From: Bryobacterales bacterium
GTDB lineage: Bacteria; Acidobacteriota; Terriglobia; Bryobacterales; UBA6623
Assembly (NCBI GenBank): GCA_028819255.1
Contig: JAPPMB010000040.1
Location: 1-37,513, forward strand
Reading direction: 5' to 3'
DNA: 37,513 bases
Shown: positions 1 through 8,969 of the stretch, piece after piece
Layout of the letters: each line of letters begins with the position of its first letter
Numbering within the stretch: position 1 is the first letter of the stretch
Translations under genes and position numbers: made by a program
Notes under the pieces: generated by a model
Told to the model about the DNA's origin: nothing
What the model saw: only the letters and a program-made list of their open reading frames with translations
Database searches by the model: none

Positions 1-23
1 GAGGTTGCCTGACAACGGCGTCG

Positions 24-3000
24 ATGGCCCGATCTACGATGTTCGGAATTCAGAGACTGTTACGGATGATCGCAGTATTCCCAAATAAGAGAACTCTATT
101 GACGCTTCTAATGACGCCTCTAGGATCTGCATTCGCCAGTGCTTATCGACAGCTTGTGGCATTGATCGCTTTGATGCTCATCCTCAACACCGCTGTCGGA
201 GGGCAGACCAATACGGGCACGATTCGAGGTACCGTCTTCGACACGACCGAGGCGGTCATCCCTGGCGCGGCTGTCACAGCTGTCGAGGAGACACGCGGCG
301 TCGAGCGACAGGCCTCAACCTCCGCGACCGGCGACTTCGTCTTCACGTTCGTCGATCCGGGGACCTACACGGTCACCTTCAAGGCCGAGAATTTCGCTCC
401 GTTCAGCATCGAAGGCCTGATCGTCCGTGTGGGTGAGAGCGCGTCGGTGTCGCCAAGGCTGGAACTCAGAGCGACCGTGACCGAGGTCGTGGTCGCCGCA
501 GAGGCAGTACGGTCGGTGATCGACCCCCAACAGGTTCAGCAGGCCGATCACATCGATTCGGTCCAGCTCGAACACCTGCCGATCAACCGCCGCGACTATC
601 TCGACCTTGCCCTCCTCACCCCAGGCACAGTGGACGCCAACTACATGGCGAACTCGAACACCTACCGCATCGCGCCGACACCGAATTCGGGCCTGGGAAT
701 CGCGGGCATGAACGGGCGGGGCAACACGTTCATGATTGACGGACTCGACAACCAGTACAACAGCGGCACCGTCCGATCGTCCATCAGCCAGGAGGCCGTC
801 CACGAGTTCCAGGTCAACCGCAGCTCCTTCTCCACGGAGCAGGGAAGCGCTCCGGGAGGCGCGGTGAACATCGTCACGAAGAGCGGCACGAACGAGGCGC
901 ACGGCAGCCTGTTCGGACTGGTCCGAAACCGCCGCTATCAGGCTCGCCAGTACTTCGACCCGAACCCGGACAAGTCGGCGTACACGAGAGTCCAGAGCGG
1001 CGTGTCGATCGGAGGTCCGATCCAGAGGAACAGGACTTTCTATCACGCCGCCTACGAGCGACTCGACCGGAACGAGTCGCAAATCGTCTCACTGCTTGAC
1101 GACCCGTCATTCCTCTATGAGCTGCCGCCGGACCAGCAGCTCCTTGCCGATACGCTCGGAGCGAGCGCCCCTCCGGCACTGAGGCCGCTGGTCGGGCAGC
1201 TCTCGGCGGCGCTCACGCCTGCCAACACCCCGGGAGTCGTCGAGCTCTTCGAGGAGAATAGCGGCGTCTTTCCGTTCACGGAGCATCGACATCTGATGAG
1301 CGTCCGCGCCGACCACTCGTTCACGGACGGCCACAACCTCTTCGTGCGGCTGAACTCGACGATCGGAGATGCGGACAACCGGGACTTCGGGTCGCTGGAC
1401 GGCCGCAGCAGCGGACACGGCGAGAAGATCCGGGATGTGGCGCTCGGAGTGGGCGACACCTACGTGATCAGCCCAAGCTGGGTCAGCGAGACCCGCCTCG
1501 GCTTGGCCTACCACCACCGCGACATCTTCCCGACGGATCCTCACGGCCCGGCAATCAACATCGAGGGAACCGGATACTTCGGCAGAAACCTGCTGCTTCC
1601 CGTAAGCAACCTCGAGCGAGTGTTCCAGATACGCCAGAACTTCATGCGGCTGACCGGCCGCCAGACGATCAAGTTTGGTGTTGACGTGAATCCCACCCGC
1701 GACAGCGTGCGGTCCGAGACGTTTCTGGGCGGCCGGTTCATCTTCGCGCCCGCCATCCCCCTCAGCAACATCATTGACAGCGCCGCAGGCACGCCCCTCT
1801 CCACGCTGATCAAGCTCTCCCTGAACTCGGCAGGGCTCACGGAGCTGGCAGCCGCTGTGGACAAGCCGATCAGCGCCATCCAGTCCTTCGCACTGGGCCT
1901 GCCGATCGTGTACCAGCAAGGATTCGGCAACCCCGTGTGGACGGGCTGGTCCAACCGGACGAACTTCTTCGTCGAGGACGCCATTCGCATCTCTCCGGAC
2001 TTCCTGCTCACACTCGGCCTCCGGCACGAACTTGAGCTGAAGACGAGATTTCCACGCGATCTCGACAACTTCGGACCGCGGGGCGGATTCGCCTGGAGTC
2101 CGGGCACCAAGACCGTCATTCGCGGCGGCTTCGGCCTCTACTACTCCCGAATCGACGGGCAGATGAGCTATATCAACGACCTGCTGGGGGACAACGCCCA
2201 GATCTCGCAGCTCCTGATTCCGATCGTCGGGGCTCCCGGCGTGAACAGCGCGCTGACTGGCGAACCGGTCGATTCGTCCCAGGTCTGGGGATCGGTCAAG
2301 GCCTCGGGCATCCTCGGCAAGCGAACGATCTCGAATGAGGATCTGGCCGTCCACGGCATCACGCCGGGGCCCGGGTTTCCGTTCAGAGTCGGGTTTCGCA
2401 CTGCGGCGGACACAGTGAATCCGTATGCGCTCCAGGGCAGCTTCGAAATCCAGCGCGAGTTCGGGGGCTACGGGCTTTCCGCGGCCTACAACTACACCCG
2501 GGGGGTCCACATCATCCGGCCTCTCGACCTCAACGTCTTCGACAACGGAACCGGGGAGGACGGCAGGCCCATCGTGGGCTTCAGGGACCGGCTGATCTTC
2601 CAAGACAATGTCTTCGGAAGCTGGGGCCGCTCATACTACCACGCCCTGATCCTCCAGCTGAAGAAGCGGTTCGCGCGCAGGTTCTCCCTGTCCGCCCACC
2701 ACACATGGAGCAAGGCGATCGACGAGAACACCGACTTCAGTTCGTCCTTCGAGCCCGACATTCCCTGGGACGCCCGCAACGAACTCGCGCTCTCTCACTT
2801 CCACCGTGGTCACCGCTTCGTCGCGAACGCGATCGCCCAGTCCCCCTGGAGGGCCGCCAGGGGCAGAGGGTTCGGACACAACCTGCTCTCCGATTTCACG
2901 TTTTCCGGAATCCTGGTTGCACGCACGTTCGCGCCGTTCAACGTCACCACCGGCTTCGATTCACTGGGTGACAACCATTCCGAGACACACCGGCCGTGGG

Positions 3001-3287
3001 GCCTTGGGCGCAACGCCGGCATGGGACCCGCCTTCTTCGGGATGGATTTCAGGCTCACCCGCGCGATCCTGATTTCAGAGCGCGTGTCGCTCAATGTGGT
3101 TGCCGAGGTGTTCAACGTCCTGAACAAGACCAATTTCAAGCAGGTGAACGGCATCGTCGGCGACGTGGCCGTCGAGGATCTGCCGACGCCGCTGGTCGGT
3201 CACCGCGGATCGGTGACGGATCCGCTCGCATTCACCTCCGCATTCGATCCCCGACAGGTCCAGTTCAGCCTCAGGCTCAAGTTCTAG
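24..3287 (+). CDS. Oar-like TonB-dependent receptor with carboxypeptidase-regulatory-like N-terminal domain
   Basis: Large outer-membrane receptor of the Oar/TonB-dependent type typical of Acidobacteriota, expected to import large substrates using TonB energy. After a hydrophobic export segment (LVALIALMLIL, about residues 44-54) comes a carboxypeptidase-regulatory-like beta-sandwich (GTIRGTVFD at about 65, through the GDFVF and PGTYTVTF motifs). A plug-like region follows, with GMNGRGNTFMIDGLDN and GGAVNIVTKSGTN, and then a long beta-barrel ending in aromatic Phe (FSLRLKF), as outer-membrane barrels do. The 1087-residue length fits the family. The start is uncertain: ATG at 24, 39, 66, 111 and 171 are all in frame and the frame stays open to the window edge; ATG 111 gives the most normal signal peptide. 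It converges on hpnE with only 18 bp between the stops. Family identity is secure; the substrate cannot be told. Confidence 0.9.
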   Translation: MARSTMFGIQRLLRMIAVFPNKRTLLTLLMTPLGSAFASAYRQLVALIALMLILNTAVGGQTNTGTIRGTVFDTTEAVIPGAAVTAVEETRGVERQASTSATGDFVFTFVDPGTYTVTFKAENFAPFSIEGLIVRVGESASVSPRLELRATVTEVVVAAEAVRSVIDPQQVQQADHIDSVQLEHLPINRRDYLDLALLTPGTVDANYMANSNTYRIAPTPNSGLGIAGMNGRGNTFMIDGLDNQYNSGTVRSSISQEAVHEFQVNRSSFSTEQGSAPGGAVNIVTKSGTNEAHGSLFGLVRNRRYQARQYFDPNPDKSAYTRVQSGVSIGGPIQRNRTFYHAAYERLDRNESQIVSLLDDPSFLYELPPDQQLLADTLGASAPPALRPLVGQLSAALTPANTPGVVELFEENSGVFPFTEHRHLMSVRADHSFTDGHNLFVRLNSTIGDADNRDFGSLDGRSSGHGEKIRDVALGVGDTYVISPSWVSETRLGLAYHHRDIFPTDPHGPAINIEGTGYFGRNLLLPVSNLERVFQIRQNFMRLTGRQTIKFGVDVNPTRDSVRSETFLGGRFIFAPAIPLSNIIDSAAGTPLSTLIKLSLNSAGLTELAAAVDKPISAIQSFALGLPIVYQQGFGNPVWTGWSNRTNFFVEDAIRISPDFLLTLGLRHELELKTRFPRDLDNFGPRGGFAWSPGTKTVIRGGFGLYYSRIDGQMSYINDLLGDNAQISQLLIPIVGAPGVNSALTGEPVDSSQVWGSVKASGILGKRTISNEDLAVHGITPGPGFPFRVGFRTAADTVNPYALQGSFEIQREFGGYGLSAAYNYTRGVHIIRPLDLNVFDNGTGEDGRPIVGFRDRLIFQDNVFGSWGRSYYHALILQLKKRFARRFSLSAHHTWSKAIDENTDFSSSFEPDIPWDARNELALSHFHRGHRFVANAIAQSPWRAARGRGFGHNLLSDFTFSGILVARTFAPFNVTTGFDSLGDNHSETHRPWGLGRNAGMGPAFFGMDFRLTRAILISERVSLNVVAEVFNVLNKTNFKQVNGIVGDVAVEDLPTPLVGHRGSVTDPLAFTSAFDPRQVQFSLRLKF

Positions 3288-3305
3288 GGCACAGCCGCGC
3301 GCCTG

Positions 3306-4571
3306 TCACGGGCCGGCCGCTGCCTCGATCACAGCGTCGGCGGCGCGGTATCCGCTCCGCACGGCGCCCTCCATGGTGGCGGGCCATCCCGAGTCCGTCC
3401 AGTCCCCGGCCAGAAAGACGTTCCGGTAGGGCGTCCGAGGTCCCGGTCTTGAGATCCCCAGGCCGGGTCGGACCGAGAAAGTCGCACGCGGCTCCCGGAT
3501 CACACGGCTGTCCGTGAGCGACGCCTGACGGGCGCCGGCAAAGAACTCGCACAGTTCAGCGACAGCCACCCGAACGATCTCGGAGGTGGAGCGGGCCTCC
3601 AACCCCCTTGACGCGCTGACGACCACCAGATAGTGGCCGCCGCCCTTGTGAAAGATCCACTGGATCTCCCGGTCGAGCAGCATCGCGTGCTCGAGGACCG
3701 TGATCGGCCGATCGAACCACAGGTGAATCCCGGTAATGGGGGAGTGCGTGAATCTCTCGATCTGGCCGCCAATCCCTAGATTCGGCACCAGGCCGTCGAC
3801 GCGGTCGAACGGAACCGCGCTGACATAGTAGTCGGCGTCGCGGGCGCTCGGGTCGATTCGTCTGACCTTCGATCTGAGCAGGACGCGGACGCGAGGGCCG
3901 AGCCGCCCGGCGAGCGCGGCGGAATAGAGGTCGTCAAGCGGAACGGACGGAACGCCCATTTCATAGCTGGTTCGGCTGCCGAGCAGTCCCTCCCCGAAGA
4001 CCTGAAGTGCCGGAGAGGCGGAGGCGAGGCCGGGCTCCTCGTTCAGCGCACTGACGATGAAGGGTCGCCAGAACCGGGCGACCGCGCGTGGCGTGGCGCC
4101 CTTGGAGAGGAGCCAGTCCATGAACGTGATCTCGTCGATGTCGGGGCGGCTCCGGTCCGCGGAAACCGACAGCAGGCACCTGACAAGGCTCAGTTTGTCG
4201 TTGCTGTCCAGGCACCGCATCGCGAGCAGCGAGCGGGCCAGGTGGAGAGGCGCCGGCAGGGGGTCTCTTCGGATCGTGTCCACCGCCCCGCCGGGTAGGA
4301 CCAGGTGGATGGCGTCGTGAAAGCGGATCTTTCCTGCCACTCCGCAACGACCGTAGAAGTCCATGAGGGCCGTGCAGCAGCGCAGCAGAACGTGCTGGCA
4401 GTTGTCAATGCGCTCGGTGCGGCCATCGCGCATGAGCACCGGGATGGAAGCCGCGCGTCCGCCGAGAAAGGACCTGGCCTCATGCACCTCGACCAAGAAG
4501 CCGGCTTCCCCGAGCTTCGCGGCGGCGGCCAGTCCGGCCAGCCCCCCGCCGACGATCCTTACGCTGGGAAT
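3306..4571 (-). CDS. hpnE: Hydroxysqualene dehydroxylase HpnE (FAD-dependent, squalene/hopanoid pathway)
   Basis: FAD-dependent amine-oxidase-like enzyme, last step of the bacterial HpnCDE pathway, reducing hydroxysqualene to squalene. The N-terminus shows a Rossmann dinucleotide motif (VRIVGGGLAGLAAAAKLGEA), the second strand ends in VEVHEA, and an ARSFLGGRA motif follows. The C-terminus has the FAD-closing motif NVFLAGDWTDSGWPATMEGA. It directly follows the HpnC-HpnD fusion and overlaps its end by 13 nt, so translation is probably coupled. The start is the problem: the frame is open far upstream inside hpnCD, but homology begins at IPSVRIVGGG and no ATG lies there. An ATT at 4571 sits 8 nt after a GGAGGA ribosome-binding site; an in-frame GTG about 16 codons upstream is the alternative. 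I chose ATT on spacing. The function is supported by both sequence and context; the start is not certain. Confidence 0.85.
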   Translation of the reverse strand: MPSVRIVGGGLAGLAAAAKLGEAGFLVEVHEARSFLGGRAASIPVLMRDGRTERIDNCQHVLLRCCTALMDFYGRCGVAGKIRFHDAIHLVLPGGAVDTIRRDPLPAPLHLARSLLAMRCLDSNDKLSLVRCLLSVSADRSRPDIDEITFMDWLLSKGATPRAVARFWRPFIVSALNEEPGLASASPALQVFGEGLLGSRTSYEMGVPSVPLDDLYSAALAGRLGPRVRVLLRSKVRRIDPSARDADYYVSAVPFDRVDGLVPNLGIGGQIERFTHSPITGIHLWFDRPITVLEHAMLLDREIQWIFHKGGGHYLVVVSASRGLEARSTSEIVRVAVAELCEFFAGARQASLTDSRVIREPRATFSVRPGLGISRPGPRTPYRNVFLAGDWTDSGWPATMEGAVRSGYRAADAVIEAAAGP

Positions 4572-6388
4572 GGCGGGGTTCCTCCGGTCGCGCGCAACTG
4601 GAATGCGCGTCCCACCAGCCACAGCTTCTTCCAGACGGGGAGCCGCACCCTGTTCTCCAGAACGGCGAATCCGCCGCTTCGGATCCGGCGCAGCAGGCTT
4701 TGGTACGTCGCCACCATCGCCCAGAACGCGGGACGTCCGGACGGGCTCAAGAGGGGAAGCAGGTCGACGGCCACGCCGTAGTAGCTGTGGGCCCTCTGCC
4801 ACTGGAACTCCATGAAGCGCTGGAATCGCCGGTCGTCCGAGCGGACCTCCGAGCGGAGCAGGCACTGCCTGCTCAGGCCGAATTCCTCGAGCTCGACGGA
4901 CGGGAAGTAGACCCGCCCCATCGCGGCGTCGTCGGCCACGTCGCGCATGATGTTCGTCAGCTGGAACGCGACTCCGCACCTCTCCGCGAGGCGGATTGCG
5001 GAACGGCGGTCGAACCCGAGCACATGGATCGTCGCGATTCCGACCACGGACGCCGCCTGGTAGCAGTACCCGTACAGGTCGTCGAACGTCCGATAGACGC
5101 GCTCCGACAGGTCGCCCTCCATGCCGTCCAGCAGCTCGAAGAAGCACGAGTGGGGGATCGCAAACCGTTCCACGGCGTCCCGGAACGCGGCAAGGGCCGG
5201 TTCGTCGGACGGGCGGCCCGCCAGGGCATCGCGGACCGCGGTCCGCCAGGCGGCGATCTGCTCCCGCCGCGCCTCCGCCGATTCTTCCCGGTCGTCCGCA
5301 ATGTCGTCCGAGCGGCGCATGAACGCATAGATCGCGCACATTGCGTCGCGCTGCCGCCGAGGCAGGAGCACGAAGGAATAGTAGAAGTTGCGCGCCCGTG
5401 TTCTCGCCACCCGCCGGCAGTGGGCATAGGATGACGCGAGCGGACCCGCAGTGGGTCGCGACGTAGGAGACAACCGTTTGAGCAGCCGTCCTCCGAGGGC
5501 CGCGACCACCATTCCGATGTACTCCGTCTTCCCAACGGCGGGACGGGACGAGATGGTGTCCGAGTCCTGCGCACGGATCTTGTCGAGCACCTTCATTCCG
5601 GCCCTTGCGAAGAGCTCGACTTCGATAGCCAGCCGCCCCTCCAGGCGGTCGGCGAGCGGCAGGCCCTTGCTGAACAGGCGAACGGCTCGTCCCGCGAGGT
5701 CACGCACCGTTTCCCGGCCGGGCGAGGACGCGACTCCGGCCGCGATGTCCTCGCCCAGCATCTGCAGGGAGTATCCGTGCGTCTCCATCACGTCCTGGGG
5801 AAGGTACACGCGGTGGATGGTCCAGTCCCGCCGAATGTCCTGCCAGTGATTGGCGAGCTGAAGCGCCGTGCAGATCGCGTCCGACAGCTCGAACAGAGCG
5901 GCGTCCCGGCAGTCGTTCAGATGGAGGACCAGCCTGCCGACCGGATTCGCGGAGAGGCGGCAGTACTCAAGCAGCTCGGCATAGGTGCGATACCGGCGTA
6001 CGGACTGATCCTGCACGAATGCCTTGATCAGGTCTTCGAAGCAGGCGGCCGGAAGTTCGTGCCTGGACAGGGTGTCGGCGAGCGCCACATACACCGGATG
6101 GTACGCCCGCCCCTCGAAGACGCATCGAAGCTCGGACCGCCACCAGCCCAGCAGTTCCAGGCTCTCCGCCGGGTCTCCGATCTCGTCACCCAAGTCGTCG
6201 GCCCACCGGCAAAACGCGTAGACGTTGCAGTAGTCCTGACGCAGGCGCTTGGGAACCAGGAGACTTGCGACAAGAAAGTTTTCGTAGTGCCTGCTCGCGA
6301 GCCTTCGGGTGTAGCGGGTCGAATCCTCCAAACTCCACTCGGGAAAGTGCCTTCCGTAGTGCGTCAGGAACTCGATCGGATAGAGCAT
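4559..6388 (-). CDS. hpnCD: HpnC-HpnD fusion: presqualene diphosphate synthase plus hydroxysqualene synthase in one ORF
   Basis: A 609-residue protein made of two complete trans-prenyltransferase domains. Residues 1 to about 300 resemble HpnC (presqualene diphosphate to hydroxysqualene): first Asp motif WADDLGDE (Asp64, 65, 68), second ANHWQDIRRD (Asp184, 188) and RVYLP. Residues about 325-609 resemble HpnD (two farnesyl diphosphate to presqualene diphosphate): FMRRSDDIADD (Asp361, 362, 365), LTNIMRDVADDA (Asn479, Asp483, Asp487) and RVYFP. The two are joined by a short Pro/Ser/Thr-rich linker around 305-320. HpnC and HpnD are normally separate proteins of just under 300 residues encoded side by side. 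The start ATG at 6388 gives the usual HpnC N-terminus (PIEFLTHYGRHFPEW); the frame is open further upstream, but that stretch lies inside the preceding gene. It begins 10 nt after the gamma-glutamyltransferase stop and overlaps hpnE. Confidence 0.9.
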   Translation of the reverse strand: MLYPIEFLTHYGRHFPEWSLEDSTRYTRRLASRHYENFLVASLLVPKRLRQDYCNVYAFCRWADDLGDEIGDPAESLELLGWWRSELRCVFEGRAYHPVYVALADTLSRHELPAACFEDLIKAFVQDQSVRRYRTYAELLEYCRLSANPVGRLVLHLNDCRDAALFELSDAICTALQLANHWQDIRRDWTIHRVYLPQDVMETHGYSLQMLGEDIAAGVASSPGRETVRDLAGRAVRLFSKGLPLADRLEGRLAIEVELFARAGMKVLDKIRAQDSDTISSRPAVGKTEYIGMVVAALGGRLLKRLSPTSRPTAGPLASSYAHCRRVARTRARNFYYSFVLLPRRQRDAMCAIYAFMRRSDDIADDREESAEARREQIAAWRTAVRDALAGRPSDEPALAAFRDAVERFAIPHSCFFELLDGMEGDLSERVYRTFDDLYGYCYQAASVVGIATIHVLGFDRRSAIRLAERCGVAFQLTNIMRDVADDAAMGRVYFPSVELEEFGLSRQCLLRSEVRSDDRRFQRFMEFQWQRAHSYYGVAVDLLPLLSPSGRPAFWAMVATYQSLLRRIRSGGFAVLENRVRLPVWKKLWLVGRAFQLRATGGTPPFPA

Positions 6389-6398
6389 TCGGCCTGGT

Positions 6399-8177
6399 TC
6401 AGAAGCCCGCAGCCACACCTTCGCTTCTGGAGTCCGCCCCGCCCGCGAGCACCTCCGGAAGAACCTCAATGGCCTCCACATGGCCCAGGCCCCGATCGAA
6501 GCTCAGCCGGTGGCCGAGCGCTTCGAGCGCTTCGCGGGTCTCGGGAGCGAACCCGGTGGGCTCCAGATACAGCAAGTCCGGCATCCATTGGTGGTGGAAC
6601 CGCGGAAAGTCGACAGCCTGCTGAACGTTCATTCCGAAGTCGAGGACGTTGAGAATTACCAGTGTCACCGACGTGATGATGGCCGGGCCGCCTTGGGCGC
6701 CAACCACGAGACGCGGCTGGTCGTTGCGCAGGACAATGGTCGGGGACATGGCCGAAAGAGGCCGCTTGCCCGGCTCGATGGCGTTGTTCTCGCTCTGCAG
6801 GAGACCGTAGGCATTGGGGCTGCCGGGCTTGGCGGTGAAATCGTCCATCTCGTTGTTCAGCAACACGCCGGTGCCGCGGGCCGTGACGCCCGAGCCGTAG
6901 CCTCCATTGAGCGTGTAGGTCACCGCCACGGCGTTGCCCTCGGAGTCGACGACGGAGTAGTGGGTCGTCTCGACGCTCTCATGCCCGGACGGCCTGCCAT
7001 GGCCGACCTCGGCGCTGGGCGTGGCGCGGTCCGCTCGAATGCTCCGTCGGCGCTCGGCCGCGTACTGCTTGGAGAGCATGCCCTCCAGCGGGATCTCGAC
7101 GAAGTCGGTGTCGCCGAAGAACTGCGCCCGGTCGGCGAAGAACCTCCGCATCGCCTCCGCCGTGAGATGAACCGCGGCCGCGGAGCCGGGGCCGGCGGCC
7201 CCGAGGTCGAAGTCCTCAAGAATGTTCAGAATCTGAACGACTCCCGCCCCTCCCGAGCTTGGGGGCGGGGCGCTGAGAATCGTGTGGCCCCGGTAGGTGC
7301 CGGTCACCGGTCGCCGCTCGACGGGCCGATACGAGGCGAGATCCGCCGCCGAAATCGTGCCCCCGTGGGCCGCCATGTCCTCTGCGATCAGCCGTGCGGT
7401 CTCACCCTCGTAGAATTCGCCCGGGCCGAGGCGCATCAACCGGCGGAGGGTCGCTGCGAGGTCCTGCTGCCTGAGCGTGTCGCCGAGAGTGAAGAAACGG
7501 CCCTGGTCAAGGAAGATGCGGCGAGACTCCTCGAAGCGCCGAAGACGGGAACTCTGCCGGAGCGATCGGGCCAGGTCCCACGTCACCGGATACCCCTCCC
7601 GGGCCAGCCGCTCGGCTGGCTCCAGCATGGCGGACCAATTCTTCGACCCGTACTTGCCGAGTGCCAGTGCCAGTCCACGGACCGTTCCCGGGACACCCGC
7701 GGCCCTGTATCCGACCAGACTGTCCTCGGTCGGAGCCCCTTGCTCATCCAGGTACATGTCGCGATGGGCGGAAGACGGAGCCCTCTCGCGGAAATCGATG
7801 AACGCGGTCCTGCCGTCGGCAAGACGAATCAGCATGAATCCGCCGCCTCCGAGGTTGCCCGCGTTCGGCTCCGTCACCGCCAGAGCCATTCCTACGGCCA
7901 CGGCCGCATCGACGGCATTCCCGCCGTCGCGCAACACCTGGACCCCCACGGCCGTCGCATGCCGCTCGGCCGTGACTACCATCGACTCCAGCGCGTACGC
8001 CGGCTGCGGTCTGAAGGCGCCGCAGGGCGGAGGGGCCGCAAGGGCTGCGAGAAAGCAGACGACGAGACCGATCCGGCGGACTCGGCGGCCCCCCGCCAGA
8101 TCGCGGGGCGCGGCGGCAGCTCCGTGCGAGGCCGGCACGTCCGGCTCCCGTTCAGTCGGCAACAGTCCACATCCCAT
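6399..8177 (-). CDS. ggt: Gamma-glutamyltransferase (Ntn-hydrolase, exported)
   Basis: Gamma-glutamyltranspeptidase that cleaves and transfers the gamma-glutamyl group of glutathione-like peptides, made as a proenzyme that cuts itself. Visible landmarks: NAGNLGGGGFMLIR, the substrate-binding arginine in IDFRERAP, the processing/catalytic threonine at the TTHYSVVDSEGNAV motif (Thr404 from the ATG used), NNEMDDF, KRPLSAMSPT and the oxyanion GG in VGAQGGP. In E. coli GGT the fifth motif reads PLSSMS; here the second Ser is Ala. The N-terminus carries a hydrophobic segment (IGLVVCFLAALAA) about 40 residues in, so it is probably exported and the true start may lie downstream of ATG 8177; no good ribosome-binding site marks any choice. 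It is codirectional with hpnCD, 10 nt apart, although no metabolic link between the two is known. Confidence 0.88.
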   Translation of the reverse strand: MGCGLLPTEREPDVPASHGAAAAPRDLAGGRRVRRIGLVVCFLAALAAPPPCGAFRPQPAYALESMVVTAERHATAVGVQVLRDGGNAVDAAVAVGMALAVTEPNAGNLGGGGFMLIRLADGRTAFIDFRERAPSSAHRDMYLDEQGAPTEDSLVGYRAAGVPGTVRGLALALGKYGSKNWSAMLEPAERLAREGYPVTWDLARSLRQSSRLRRFEESRRIFLDQGRFFTLGDTLRQQDLAATLRRLMRLGPGEFYEGETARLIAEDMAAHGGTISAADLASYRPVERRPVTGTYRGHTILSAPPPSSGGAGVVQILNILEDFDLGAAGPGSAAAVHLTAEAMRRFFADRAQFFGDTDFVEIPLEGMLSKQYAAERRRSIRADRATPSAEVGHGRPSGHESVETTHYSVVDSEGNAVAVTYTLNGGYGSGVTARGTGVLLNNEMDDFTAKPGSPNAYGLLQSENNAIEPGKRPLSAMSPTIVLRNDQPRLVVGAQGGPAIITSVTLVILNVLDFGMNVQQAVDFPRFHHQWMPDLLYLEPTGFAPETREALEALGHRLSFDRGLGHVEAIEVLPEVLAGGADSRSEGVAAGF

Positions 8178-8498
8178 CAAGAAAGCGCCAGTCTCTGTCG
8201 ATCCAGTCAGCCTTCGCTGCGCGGCCGACGGTTCTGTTCCTGTCCCGCTCCAAGGATCGGAGCACGCGGGCCATTACCGGAGCCCGAGTGCGGCGCCACG
8301 GCGGACTTGCGTCCCATCATAGCGATTGGCGGATCGGACCGATCCGGCGTCGGGCGCTCCCCCGTCTCCCGGCGCGGTCTCCCGGCGCGCGTGTACGGGG
8401 AACGGGACCGAGGATGCGTGGCCGCCGCCGCAGGACCGCGAAGGCGCCGGACGATCCGACTGCCGCCGAATGAGTCGTTCAGGGACAGGCTGCCGCGG
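8178..8498. other. Intergenic region upstream of ggt
   Basis: About 320 bp between the small exported protein and ggt, both on the minus strand. I see no credible gene; reading frames crossing it are continuations of neighbouring shadow frames. It presumably carries the ggt promoter, but no convincing -35/-10 pair stands out on the minus strand. It contains a perfect 13-bp tandem duplication, listed separately. Confidence 0.5.
8364..8389. repeat. Perfect tandem duplication of a 13-bp unit
   Basis: GTCTCCCGGCGCG occurs twice head to tail with no gap (8364-8376 and 8377-8389) in the non-coding stretch upstream of ggt. It is probably a slippage product; a regulatory role is possible but nothing else supports one. 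Confidence 0.8.
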
Positions 8499-8969
8499 CT
8501 AGCGGGCAAGCCGCGCCAGCGAAAAGCTCAGGAACCGCCGCTTGCGATCCTCTTCGTCCGAATCCCACGCCCGTCGGACCGGCACTTCGGCGCCGCTTGC
8601 GGCATTGTGGGCAGCGGCTTTTTCGCGCGTGAGCTCAATGGCCGATCCTTCCACCCGGCCGCGGAACTCGTAGAGCACGATGTTGATCTGGTTTCCCGAC
8701 TGCTCCAGAGCCTCGACATCGAAGCTGACCTTGCCGTCGGCGACCAATCCGGTGATGATCGCATCGCTTGTTCCGGTGTCGTTGTAGGCCTTGCCTGCTA
8801 GAGACTCTCCATCCTGGACGAGGCGGAACGTCACGTCCCTGGCAGCCCTCCGACCCTCCTTGGGGATGGTCCCGATCCAGGTGCCGGAGAGGTCCGAAGC
8901 CGGAACGGGCAGAGCAAGACCGCACGCCAGTGACGCGGCCGCAAGGCCGCGGTGCAGACGCCTAGCCAT
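8499..8969 (-). CDS. Small exported hypothetical protein, coupled to the DUF1552 gene
   Basis: A 156-residue protein I cannot assign to a characterised family. Residues 1-25 form a signal peptide (RRLHRG, then a hydrophobic run, then VPASD). The mature part begins DLSGTWIGTIP and continues as alternating strands (VTFRLVQDGESLAGKAY, ITGLVADGKVSFDV, NIVLYEFRGRVEGSAIELT), a lipocalin-like small beta-barrel pattern seen in many short secreted bacterial proteins. The C-terminus is Arg/Ser-rich. The start ATG at 8969 overlaps the end of the DUF1552 gene by 8 nt, which indicates one transcript and probable translational coupling. Candidate roles, such as an accessory to the exported DUF1552 protein, are inference from context only. 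Confidence 0.7.
   Translation of the reverse strand: MARRLHRGLAAASLACGLALPVPASDLSGTWIGTIPKEGRRAARDVTFRLVQDGESLAGKAYNDTGTSDAIITGLVADGKVSFDVEALEQSGNQINIVLYEFRGRVEGSAIELTREKAAAHNAASGAEVPVRRAWDSDEEDRKRRFLSFSLARLAR

Noticed and set aside
1107..2603. A 498-codon minus-strand frame opposite the TonB receptor
   Set aside because: Antisense shadow of an unambiguous receptor gene, with no recognisable domain.
4572..5339. Upstream extension of the hpnE frame, giving 677 codons
   Set aside because: It lies inside hpnCD in another frame, is Arg/Gly/Pro-rich and has no family resemblance; the conserved HpnE start is near 4571.
6480..8801. A 773-codon plus-strand frame opposite ggt and the small exported protein
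   Set aside because: It is antisense to two clearly supported genes, with the His/Arg/Gly-rich composition of a GC-rich shadow frame.
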